A stretch of DNA of 5,676 nucleotides from Comamonadaceae bacterium (lineage in GTDB: Bacteria; Pseudomonadota; Gammaproteobacteria; Burkholderiales; Burkholderiaceae_C), in NCBI GenBank assembly GCA_947374485.1, contig CANCCF010000238.1, forward strand, positions 1 to 5,676, written 5' to 3'. This document shows positions 1-5,676 of this stretch, in pieces (within the stretch, counting starts at the first letter, position 1; each line of letters starts with the position of its first letter). A model generated the notes under the pieces. It did not search any database. It was not told the origin of the DNA and saw only the letters and a program-made list of their open reading frames with translations. Position numbers and translations under genes: made by a program.

Positions 1-1130
1 CGGTGGAAACCGCACTGCAGGTCAAGGAGCTGGCGTTGGCCGGCTCGGAGATGGTGCGCATCACCGTCAATACGCCCGAGGCCGCGCAGGCCGTGCCCTA
101 CATCCGCGAGCAGCTCGACCGCATGGGCATTGACGTGCCCCTGATTGGCGACTTTCATTTCAATGGCCACCGCCTGCTGACCGATTTTCCGGATTGCGCG
201 CAGGCACTTTCCAAATACCGCATCAACCCCGGCAACGTGGGCAAGGGCGACAAGCACGACCGCCAGTTCGGCCAGATGATTGAAGCCGCGGTGCGCTGGA
301 ACAAGGCCATCCGCATCGGCGTGAACTGGGGCAGCCTGGACCAGGAACTGCTGGCCTCCATGATGGACGAGAACAGCCGCCGCACGGTCCCCTGGGATGC
401 CAAGCCGGTGATGTACGAGGCGCTGATCGCCTCGGCCATTGGCTCGGCCAAGCTGGCTGAATCCATGGGCATGCCCGCGCACCAGATCGCGCTGTCCTGC
501 AAGGTCAGCGGTGTGCGCGACCTGATTGCGGTCTACCGCGAGCTGGGCCGGCGCTGCAACTACCCGCTGCACCTGGGCCTGACTGAGGCCGGCATGGGCA
601 CCAAGGGCACGGTGGCCTCAGCCACCGCTTTGGGCGTGTTGTTGCAAGAGGGCATTGGCGACACCATCCGCGTGTCGCTCACGCCCGCGCCCGGCGAGTC
701 GCGCACGCAAGAGGTGGTAATTGCCTCCGAGATTTTGCAGTCGCTGGGCCTGCGCACCTTTGTGCCCAGCGTCACCGCCTGCCCGGGGTGTGGCCGCACC
801 ACCAGCACCACCTTCCAGGAACTCACGCAGCAGATTGACGACTTTTTGCGTGCGCAAATGCCGGTCTGGCGTGCGCGCTACCCTGGCGTGGAACACCTCA
901 AGGTGGCCGTGATGGGCTGCATCGTCAACGGCCCGGGCGAGAGCAAGCATGCCGACATCGGCATCAGCCTGCCGGGCACCGGCGAGGCACCGGCCGCGCC
1001 CGTGTTCATCGACGGCGAAAAGCGCATGACCTTGCGCGGCGAAAACATTGCCTCCGACTTTCAAAAGGTGGTGGAAGACTATATTGCGCAGCGCTTCACC
1101 GCTGCCACTGACATCACCGCTACCGCATAA
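1..1130 (+). CDS. ispG: 4-hydroxy-3-methylbut-2-enyl diphosphate synthase (flavodoxin type), 5'-truncated by window edge
   Basis: IspG (GcpE) is the cytosolic [4Fe-4S] enzyme that reductively opens the ring of MEcPP to give HMBPP, the penultimate step of the MEP isoprenoid pathway. The frame is open from the window edge (first whole codon at 3) to TAA at 1128-1130, giving 375 residues. The visible protein begins at the family segment that follows the conserved N-terminal QSMTNT region, so roughly 40-50 residues lie upstream; the GTG at 3 is an internal Val codon, not a start. Seen in the fragment: the barrel motif RINPGNVGKGDK (about residues 73-84), LGLTEAGMGTKG (about 192-203), cluster ligands CPGC at C260 and C263, and MGCIVNGPGE with C306 and E313, the expected third Cys and the Glu ligand. 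No catalytic motif in the visible part is missing. The spacing between C263 and C306 is longer than in E. coli IspG. The gene ends 14 bases before hisS, suggesting one transcript. Identification is very secure. Confidence 0.97.
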   Translation, partial: VETALQVKELALAGSEMVRITVNTPEAAQAVPYIREQLDRMGIDVPLIGDFHFNGHRLLTDFPDCAQALSKYRINPGNVGKGDKHDRQFGQMIEAAVRWNKAIRIGVNWGSLDQELLASMMDENSRRTVPWDAKPVMYEALIASAIGSAKLAESMGMPAHQIALSCKVSGVRDLIAVYRELGRRCNYPLHLGLTEAGMGTKGTVASATALGVLLQEGIGDTIRVSLTPAPGESRTQEVVIASEILQSLGLRTFVPSVTACPGCGRTTSTTFQELTQQIDDFLRAQMPVWRARYPGVEHLKVAVMGCIVNGPGESKHADIGISLPGTGEAPAAPVFIDGEKRMTLRGENIASDFQKVVEDYIAQRFTAATDITATA

Positions 1131-1144
1131 AAAACCCTGCAGGC

Positions 1145-2458
1145 ATGAACGAAAAGATTGCGCCACGCAAAGTGGAAAAACTGGTTGCCGTCAAAGGCAT
1201 GAACGACATCCTGCCGCCCGACTCGGCGCGCTGGGAGGCACTGGAAGCGCGGGTGCGCGAGCTCATGCGGCGCTTTGCCTATGAGAACGTGCGCACCCCC
1301 ATCGTCGAGCCCACCGCGCTGTTTGTGCGGGGTCTCGGCGAGGTGACCGACATTGTCGAAAAAGAGATGTATTCGTTTGAGGACCGCCTCAACGGCGAGC
1401 AGCTCACCCTGCGCCCGGAAAACACCGCCGGTGTGGTGCGCGCAGCGATCGAGCATTCGCTGCTCTACAACGGCCCCAAGCGCCTGTTCTACATGGGCCC
1501 GATGTTTCGCCACGAGCGCCCGCAGCGCGGCCGCTACCGCCAGTTCCACCAGATCGGCGCCGAGGCCCTGGGTTTCAGTGGCGGCGAGGTGGATGCCGAA
1601 CTGATCCTGATGGCGCAGGCGCTGTGGCAGGAACTGGGGCTGACCGATGTGGAGCTGCAACTCAACAGCCTGGGCCAGCCCGAAGAGCGCCTGCAGCACC
1701 GCGCAGCACTCATCGCGCACTTCGAGGCCCACCCCGACGCGCTCGATGAAGAGGCCAAGCGCCGCTTGCACCTGAACCCTTTGCGCCTGCTCGACAGCAA
1801 GAACCCGGCGATGCAGCCGGTGATTGAAGCCGCACCGCGCCTCTTGGACTTTTTGGGCGAGGCTTCCAGACGCCACCTGCAAAGTGTGACCGACGTGCTG
1901 GACGCCAATGGCGTGGCGTACGGCATCAACCCGCGCCTGGTGCGCGGCATGGACTACTACAACCTCACGGTGTTCGAGTTCGTCACGACCCGCCTGGGTT
2001 CACAAGGCACCATCTGCGCCGGTGGCCGTTACGACTACCTGTTTGAGCAGGTGGGTGGCAAGCCCACGCCTGCCGTGGGCTGGGCTATCGGCATGGAGCG
2101 CGTGCTGGAGTTGCTCAAAGAGCAGGGTGCCTTGGACGTCGCCCCGGCCGTGGACGCCTATGCCATCGTGCCGGATGCGGCCTCGCTGCCTGCTGTGATG
2201 GCCTGCCTGCAGACGCTGCGCGCCGCAGGCACTTCTGTGCTGATGCATGCCAGCAGCGCAAAGGGCATGGCCAGCATGAAGTCGCAGTTCAAGCGCGCCG
2301 ATGCGTCGGGCGCGCGCTTTGCGCTGGTCTTTGGTGCCGACGAAATGGCGCAAGGCCAGGTCACCGTCAAGGCCTTGCGCGACGCCAACATACCGCAGCA
2401 GACCCTGGCGCTGCCAGAGGCGGCCCAATGGGCCAAGACCCTACAATCGAACGCTTAA
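1145..2458 (+). CDS. hisS: Histidyl-tRNA synthetase (class II aaRS)
   Basis: HisRS is a cytosolic homodimer that attaches histidine to tRNA-His using ATP. The 437-residue product is close to the usual bacterial length (about 420-440). Visible landmarks: KGMNDILPP at 17-25 (start of the catalytic core, motif 1 region follows); TLRPENTAG at 88-96, which lines the histidine pocket; motif 2 in MGPMFRHERPQRGRYRQFHQ at 117-136 with the ATP-binding Arg in FRHERP; the HisRS-specific signature LVRGMDYYNLTVFE at 265-278, whose Arg267 corresponds to the catalytic Arg259 of E. coli; AGGRYDYL at 292-299; and motif 3 in GWAIGMERV at 312-320. The anticodon-binding domain covers about 335-430. The ATG at 1145 is chosen because it precedes the conserved KGMNDILPP by a normal-length leader. 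The only SD-like bases (AGG at 1141-1143) sit too close to it, so translation may depend on coupling from ispG. All key motifs are intact. Confidence 0.98.
   Translation: MNEKIAPRKVEKLVAVKGMNDILPPDSARWEALEARVRELMRRFAYENVRTPIVEPTALFVRGLGEVTDIVEKEMYSFEDRLNGEQLTLRPENTAGVVRAAIEHSLLYNGPKRLFYMGPMFRHERPQRGRYRQFHQIGAEALGFSGGEVDAELILMAQALWQELGLTDVELQLNSLGQPEERLQHRAALIAHFEAHPDALDEEAKRRLHLNPLRLLDSKNPAMQPVIEAAPRLLDFLGEASRRHLQSVTDVLDANGVAYGINPRLVRGMDYYNLTVFEFVTTRLGSQGTICAGGRYDYLFEQVGGKPTPAVGWAIGMERVLELLKEQGALDVAPAVDAYAIVPDAASLPAVMACLQTLRAAGTSVLMHASSAKGMASMKSQFKRADASGARFALVFGADEMAQGQVTVKALRDANIPQQTLALPEAAQWAKTLQSNA
2442..2447 (+). promoter_or_regulatory. Possible internal -10 hexamer (TACAAT) upstream of yfgM
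   Basis: TACAAT, in the context CTACAATCG, matches the sigma-70 -10 consensus at five of six positions and lies in the last codons of hisS, 23 bases before the yfgM start. A transcript beginning about seven bases downstream would have a leader of roughly 17 bases. However, the bases about 17 upstream (around 2419-2424, GGCGGC) do not resemble a -35 box. This is a weak candidate; read-through from hisS is the simpler explanation for expression of the downstream genes. Confidence 0.22.
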
Positions 2459-2470
2459 CCGAAGACCCCC

Positions 2471-3166
2471 ATGGCAAACCATCTCGACCTCGAAGAACAA
2501 GAACAACTTGATGAACTCAAGCACTTCTGGAAGCAATACGGCAACGCCATCACCTGGGTACTGATTGCGGTGCTGGGCGCCTATGCCGCGTGGAATGGCT
2601 ACCAATACTGGCAGCGCAGCCAGGCCGCCCAGGCGGCGGCCATGTTCGACGAAGTGGAAAAGGTCTCCCGCGAGGGTGACGCCGACAAGATCCAGCGCGC
2701 CTTTGACGACATGAAGTCGCGCTTTGCCTCCACCGCCTACGCACCGCAAGCCGGTCTGCTGGTGGCCAAGACCCTGTATGAGGCGGGCAAGGTCGATGGT
2801 GCCAAGGCGGCACTGACCTGGGTGGCTGAAAAATCGTCTGATGCGGGCTACGCCGCCATTGGCCGTTTGCGCCTGGCGGGCGTGTTGATGGACAGCAAGG
2901 CCTACGACGAAGCCCTGAAGGTGCTGGACTCCGGCATGGGCGAAGAATTTGCCGCCCTGCAGGCCGACCGCCGTGGTGACATCCTGCTGGCGCAGGGCAA
3001 GAAGCCCGAAGCCAAGGAGCAGTATCTCAAAGCCTTCAAAGCCTTCGATGAGCGCACCGACTACCGCCGCCTGGTGCTGGTCAAGCTCAACAGCCTGGGT
3101 GTGGACCCGCTGGCGGACGTGACGGGTACGGCGCCAGGCACGGCCGCAGCCACTGCCGCCAAGTGA
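2471..3166 (+). CDS. yfgM: YfgM-family membrane-anchored TPR-like protein (ancillary SecYEG translocon subunit)
   Basis: In E. coli, YfgM is a single-pass inner-membrane protein associated with SecYEG and the chaperone PpiD, thought to help newly exported proteins on the periplasmic side. This 231-residue product has the same plan: an acidic cytosolic N-terminus (LDLEEQEQLDELKHFWKQYG, 5-24), one hydrophobic helix at about 25-44 (ITWVLIAVLGAYAAW core), then an Ala-rich helical domain of TPR-like helix pairs at about 50-205 (the tetratricopeptide-like domain family typical of YfgM). The tail at about 217-231 is low-complexity Ala/Thr and probably disordered. The position between hisS and bamB is exactly that of yfgM in Proteobacteria and strengthens the call. 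The ATG at 2471 is preceded by a weak purine stretch (GAAGA, 2461-2465). Sequence identity within this family is low, so the family assignment is firm but the precise role is inferred from E. coli. Confidence 0.9.
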   Translation: MANHLDLEEQEQLDELKHFWKQYGNAITWVLIAVLGAYAAWNGYQYWQRSQAAQAAAMFDEVEKVSREGDADKIQRAFDDMKSRFASTAYAPQAGLLVAKTLYEAGKVDGAKAALTWVAEKSSDAGYAAIGRLRLAGVLMDSKAYDEALKVLDSGMGEEFAALQADRRGDILLAQGKKPEAKEQYLKAFKAFDERTDYRRLVLVKLNSLGVDPLADVTGTAPGTAAATAAK

Positions 3167-3181
3167 TTGATTCAAACCTTC

Positions 3182-3185
3182 GGAG
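3182..3185 (+). promoter_or_regulatory. Ribosome binding site of bamB
   Basis: GGAG lies 10 bases before the ATG at 3196 and is the clearest Shine-Dalgarno match of any gene start in the window. It decides in favour of the ATG at 3196 over an in-frame GTG at 3163 that overlaps the yfgM stop codon. Confidence 0.6.
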
Positions 3186-3195
3186 CAAGCCCACC

Positions 3196-4302
3196 ATGCG
3201 CACCCTGATTGCTGCCGTGCTGGTCTCCCTGCTGGCGGCCTGTGCCAGCAATGACCGGCCCAAGCCCGCCCCGCTGGAAGCCAATGTGGCCTTGATGGCC
3301 GTGCGGGCGGCCTGGAGTGCATCATTGGGCGCAGTCGACTTCCCGCTGGCTGTGCACGTGGTCGATACCCGTGCCTTTCTGGCTGCAGGCGACGGCACGG
3401 TTTTGGCACTGGACACGCAAACCGGCAGCGACCTCTGGCGCACCAGGCTCGACTCCCCTTTGAGCGCCGGTGTGGGCAGCGACGGGCGTTATGCCGCTGT
3501 GGTCAGTCGCGCAAACGAACTGATGGTGCTCGACGCAGGCAAACTGGTATGGCGCCAAAAGCTCAAGGTGCTGACGCTGACCGCACCGCTGGTGGCAGGC
3601 GGGCGCGTCTTCACCCTGTCGACTGACCGCACCGTCAATGCCTTTGATGCCGCCACTGGCCAGCGCCTGTGGCAGCAGCAGAAATCCGGCGAAGCGCTGG
3701 TGCTGGGCCAAGCGGGTTTGCTCACTGCCGTGGGTGACACCCTGGTGGTGGGCTATGGCGGACGGGTCGCCGGGCTCAACCCTTCAAGCGGCGCCCCGCG
3801 GTGGGAAACCGCCGTAGTCAGTGCGCGCGGCACCAATGAGGTGGAGCGTCTGGTCGATGTGGTCGCGGGTTACAGCCGCGAAGGCAGCCAGATGTGTGTG
3901 CGTTCCTTCCAATACGCGGTGGCCTGTGTGGACGCCAGCACCGGGCGCGCGCTGTGGAGCAAACCCGCCAATGGCAGCACCGGCGTGTCGGGCGACGCCA
4001 GCACTGTGTATGGCACCGAGAGCGACGGCAAACTGGGCGCCTGGAGCCGCAAGGACGGCGAGAAACTCTGGACGCTGGAGCGCTACCGCTTCCGCACACT
4101 TACAGCTCCGCTGGTAGCGGGCCGTTCCCTGATCATCGGAGACGACTCCGGCAACCTGCATGTGCTGTCCAAGACCGACGGTGCACCCCTGAACCGGATC
4201 ATGACCGATGATTCCGGCCTTTTCGTGGCACCCGTGCTGGCGGGCAAAACCCTGCTGGTGGTGAGTCGCCGCGGTACTGTCTACGCGTACCGGCCCGAGT
4301 AG
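3196..4302 (+). CDS. bamB: Outer membrane assembly lipoprotein BamB (beta-propeller)
   Basis: BamB is a periplasm-facing lipoprotein of the BAM complex that binds BamA and aids insertion of beta-barrel proteins into the outer membrane. The 368-residue product starts with a lipoprotein signal peptide: Arg2, hydrophobic 4-13, and lipobox LAAC ending at Cys16. Ala at +2 gives no Asp retention signal, consistent with outer-membrane sorting. The remainder shows the repeated PQQ-type propeller pattern, with strands ending in D-x-x-T/S-G-x-x-x-W: about 69-82 (W81), 109-120 (W119), 147-160 (W159), 191-204 (W203), 242-255 (W254), 280-293 (W292), a degenerate copy at 321-335, and a closing strand VYAYRPE at the C-terminus. 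This fits an eight-bladed propeller, although I did not delimit every blade. The family segment RGTNEVERL is at 211-219. Length and neighbours (yfgM 29 bases upstream, der 17 bases downstream) match bamB. PQQ dehydrogenases share the fold but are much longer and lack this context. Confidence 0.95.
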   Translation: MRTLIAAVLVSLLAACASNDRPKPAPLEANVALMAVRAAWSASLGAVDFPLAVHVVDTRAFLAAGDGTVLALDTQTGSDLWRTRLDSPLSAGVGSDGRYAAVVSRANELMVLDAGKLVWRQKLKVLTLTAPLVAGGRVFTLSTDRTVNAFDAATGQRLWQQQKSGEALVLGQAGLLTAVGDTLVVGYGGRVAGLNPSSGAPRWETAVVSARGTNEVERLVDVVAGYSREGSQMCVRSFQYAVACVDASTGRALWSKPANGSTGVSGDASTVYGTESDGKLGAWSRKDGEKLWTLERYRFRTLTAPLVAGRSLIIGDDSGNLHVLSKTDGAPLNRIMTDDSGLFVAPVLAGKTLLVVSRRGTVYAYRPE

Positions 4303-4319
4303 GCCCCTTCAAAGCATCC

Positions 4320-5657
4320 ATGAAACCCGTTATCGCGCTGGTGGGCCGACCCAATGTCGGCAAGTCCACCCTTTTCAACCGTCTGACCAAGACCCGTGAC
4401 GCCATCGTGGCGGACTACGCGGGCCTCACACGGGACCGCCACTATGGCAACGGGACGCAGGGCAAGCACGACTACATCGTGATTGACACGGGTGGCTTCG
4501 AGCCCGATGCCGACAGCGGCATCTACAAGGAAATGGCCAAGCAGACCCGCCAGGCCGTGGCCGAAGCCGACGTGGTGGTGTTTGTGGTCGATGCCCGTGC
4601 CGGTGTGTCGTCGCAGGACCATGACATTGCCAAGTACTTACGCAAGCTGGGCAAGCCCTGCATGCTGGTGGCCAACAAGGCCGAGGGCATGACGCAGGGC
4701 ATCCAGCTGGGTGAGTTCTTTGAACTCGGCCTGGGCGAAGTGATCCCGGTATCCGCCTCGCACGGCCAGGGCATCAAGACCCTGGTGGACATGGCGCTGG
4801 CGCCCTTGCACTTGTCGGAGGAGGACGAGGCTGAGGCCGAAGTGGACCCCGGCATCATCAAGCTGGCGGTAGCTGGTCGCCCCAATGTGGGCAAGTCCAC
4901 CCTGATCAACACCTGGCTGGGCGAAGAGCGCCTCGTGGCCTTTGATATGCCCGGCACCACGCGGGACGCCATATCCGTGCCCTTTGAGCGCAACGGCCAG
5001 CGCTTTGAGCTGGTCGACACCGCTGGCCTGCGCCGCAAGGGCCAGGTGTTTGAGGCGATTGAAAAATTCTCGGTGGTTAAGACCCTGCAGGCGATTGAAT
5101 CCGCCAGCGTGGTGCTGCTGCTGATTGACGCCACCCAAAGCGTGACCGACCAGGACGCCCATATTGCGGGCTACATCCTGGAGTCGGGCCGCGCGGTGGT
5201 GATTGCCATCAACAAATGGGACGCGGTGGACGAGTACCAGCGCGAGTTGGTCAAACGCGCCATGGAAACCCGCATGGGCTTCCTCAAGTTCGCTACGGTC
5301 CACTACATTTCCGCGCAGAAGCGCCAGGGTCTGGGCCCTGTCTGGGACTCGATTGCCCAGGCCCACCGCTCGGCCAACTGCAAGATGCCGACGCCGGTGT
5401 TGACCCGGCTGTTGCTGGAAGCCGTGCAGTTCCAGACCCCGAAAAAGACCGGCATGTACCGGCCCAAGATGCGCTATGCGCACCAGGGCGGCATGAACCC
5501 GCCCATCATTGTGATCCATGGCAATTCACTGGAGCACGTGACCGAAACGTACAAACGCTTTCTGGAAGGTCGTTTCCGCAAGGAGTTTGATCTGGTGGGC
5601 ACGCCCTTGCGCATTCAGATGAAGAGCGCGTCCAATCCTTACGCCGACAAGGACTAG
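4320..5657 (+). CDS. der: Ribosome biogenesis GTPase Der (EngA), tandem G domains
   Basis: Der is an essential GTPase that binds the maturing 50S ribosomal subunit. The 445-residue protein has the complete family layout: G domain 1 (about 3-165), an acidic linker (SEEDEAEAEVD, 166-176), G domain 2 (about 180-350) and a C-terminal KH-like domain (about 357-437, containing GTPLRIQMKS). Domain 1 motifs: P-loop GRPNVGKS 9-16, G2 region LTRDRHYG 36-43, DTGG 56-59, G4 as NKAE 119-122, SAS 145-147. Domain 2 motifs: GRPNVGKS 186-193, PGTTRD 211-216, DTAG 233-236, NKWD 298-301, SA 331-332. The two P-loops are also similar in DNA: both include GGCAAGTCCACCCT (4359-4372 and 4890-4903), reflecting the ancient domain duplication. 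The G4 motif of domain 1 has Glu in place of the usual Asp. There is no strong Shine-Dalgarno before the ATG at 4320, but the P-loop begins nine residues in, as expected, so the start is sound. The TAG is at 5655-5657. Confidence 0.98.
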   Translation: MKPVIALVGRPNVGKSTLFNRLTKTRDAIVADYAGLTRDRHYGNGTQGKHDYIVIDTGGFEPDADSGIYKEMAKQTRQAVAEADVVVFVVDARAGVSSQDHDIAKYLRKLGKPCMLVANKAEGMTQGIQLGEFFELGLGEVIPVSASHGQGIKTLVDMALAPLHLSEEDEAEAEVDPGIIKLAVAGRPNVGKSTLINTWLGEERLVAFDMPGTTRDAISVPFERNGQRFELVDTAGLRRKGQVFEAIEKFSVVKTLQAIESASVVLLLIDATQSVTDQDAHIAGYILESGRAVVIAINKWDAVDEYQRELVKRAMETRMGFLKFATVHYISAQKRQGLGPVWDSIAQAHRSANCKMPTPVLTRLLLEAVQFQTPKKTGMYRPKMRYAHQGGMNPPIIVIHGNSLEHVTETYKRFLEGRFRKEFDLVGTPLRIQMKSASNPYADKD

Positions 5658-5676
5658 GCCCAGCCCGTCTCTTTCC

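Noticed and set aside
1136..1143. Perfect 8-base palindrome CCTGCAGG just before the hisS start
   Set aside because: Too short and without a loop or flanking symmetry; it cannot form a useful hairpin and is plausibly chance in GC-rich DNA.
1079..1882. Open frame of 267 codons on the - strand opposite hisS
   Set aside because: It is an antisense shadow created by strong third-position GC bias in hisS; no family features were seen.
3163..3195. Upstream in-frame GTG start for bamB that overlaps the yfgM stop codon (GTGA)
   Set aside because: It would add 11 residues ahead of an already normal lipoprotein signal peptide, whereas the ATG at 3196 has a GGAG ribosome binding site and places the lipobox Cys at residue 16. 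Not excluded outright, but less likely.
2441..3409. Long open frame on the - strand (322 codons) across yfgM and the start of bamB
   Set aside because: It lies opposite two well-identified genes, has no recognisable domain, is rich in Arg/Gly/His/Gln as expected of antisense frames in GC-rich DNA, and has no supporting start context.
4108..4120. Small inverted repeat (CCGCT-GGT-AGCGG) inside bamB
   Set aside because: The stem is only five base pairs, lies within codons of the propeller and has no T-run, so it is not a terminator or a recognisable regulatory element.
4638..5519. Open frame of 293 codons on the - strand opposite der
   Set aside because: Same explanation: opposite a fully motif-supported GTPase gene, with antisense-like composition.
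5658..5676. Possible terminator or start of the next gene after der
   Set aside because: Only 19 bases remain, with no hairpin, start codon or ribosome binding site that could be supported.

Overview
The window is a compact run of bacterial housekeeping genes, all on the + strand: ispG (5' end cut off by the window edge), hisS, yfgM-like, bamB and der. GC content is high (about 60-65%, judged by eye) and third codon positions are strongly G/C-biased. The gene order and protein sequences point to a betaproteobacterium, most likely Burkholderiales and probably Comamonadaceae (a Rhodoferax/Polaromonas/Acidovorax-like organism). That placement rests on recognising protein wording and synteny, not on a database search.

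Layout: 1-1130 is the C-terminal 375 or so codons of ispG (isoprenoid synthesis, MEP pathway). 1145-2458 is hisS (histidyl-tRNA synthetase). 2471-3166 is a YfgM-family membrane-anchored TPR-like protein. 3196-4302 is bamB, an outer-membrane lipoprotein of the BAM complex. 4320-5657 is der/engA, a tandem-GTPase ribosome assembly factor. The intergenic gaps are 14, 12, 29 and 17 bases and none holds a recognisable terminator, so the five genes look co-transcribed. The last 19 bases (5658-5676) lie after der and show no feature. In many Betaproteobacteria hfq and hflX come next, but that lies outside this window.

Working together: the cluster joins precursor supply (IspG makes HMBPP for isoprenoids, including undecaprenyl phosphate and quinones), translation (HisS charges tRNA-His, Der matures the 50S subunit) and envelope protein traffic (YfgM at the SecYEG exit, BamB at the outer-membrane insertion machine). 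The ispG-hisS-yfgM-bamB-der order is an old, widely conserved proteobacterial arrangement.

I found no mobile element, CRISPR array, RNA gene, pseudogene or novel system. The points worth a second look are small: a Glu replacing Asp in the G4 motif of the first Der GTPase domain, a possible change in the BamA-contact loop of BamB, an extended spacing in the IspG cluster ligands, and a -10-like hexamer at the hisS/yfgM junction.
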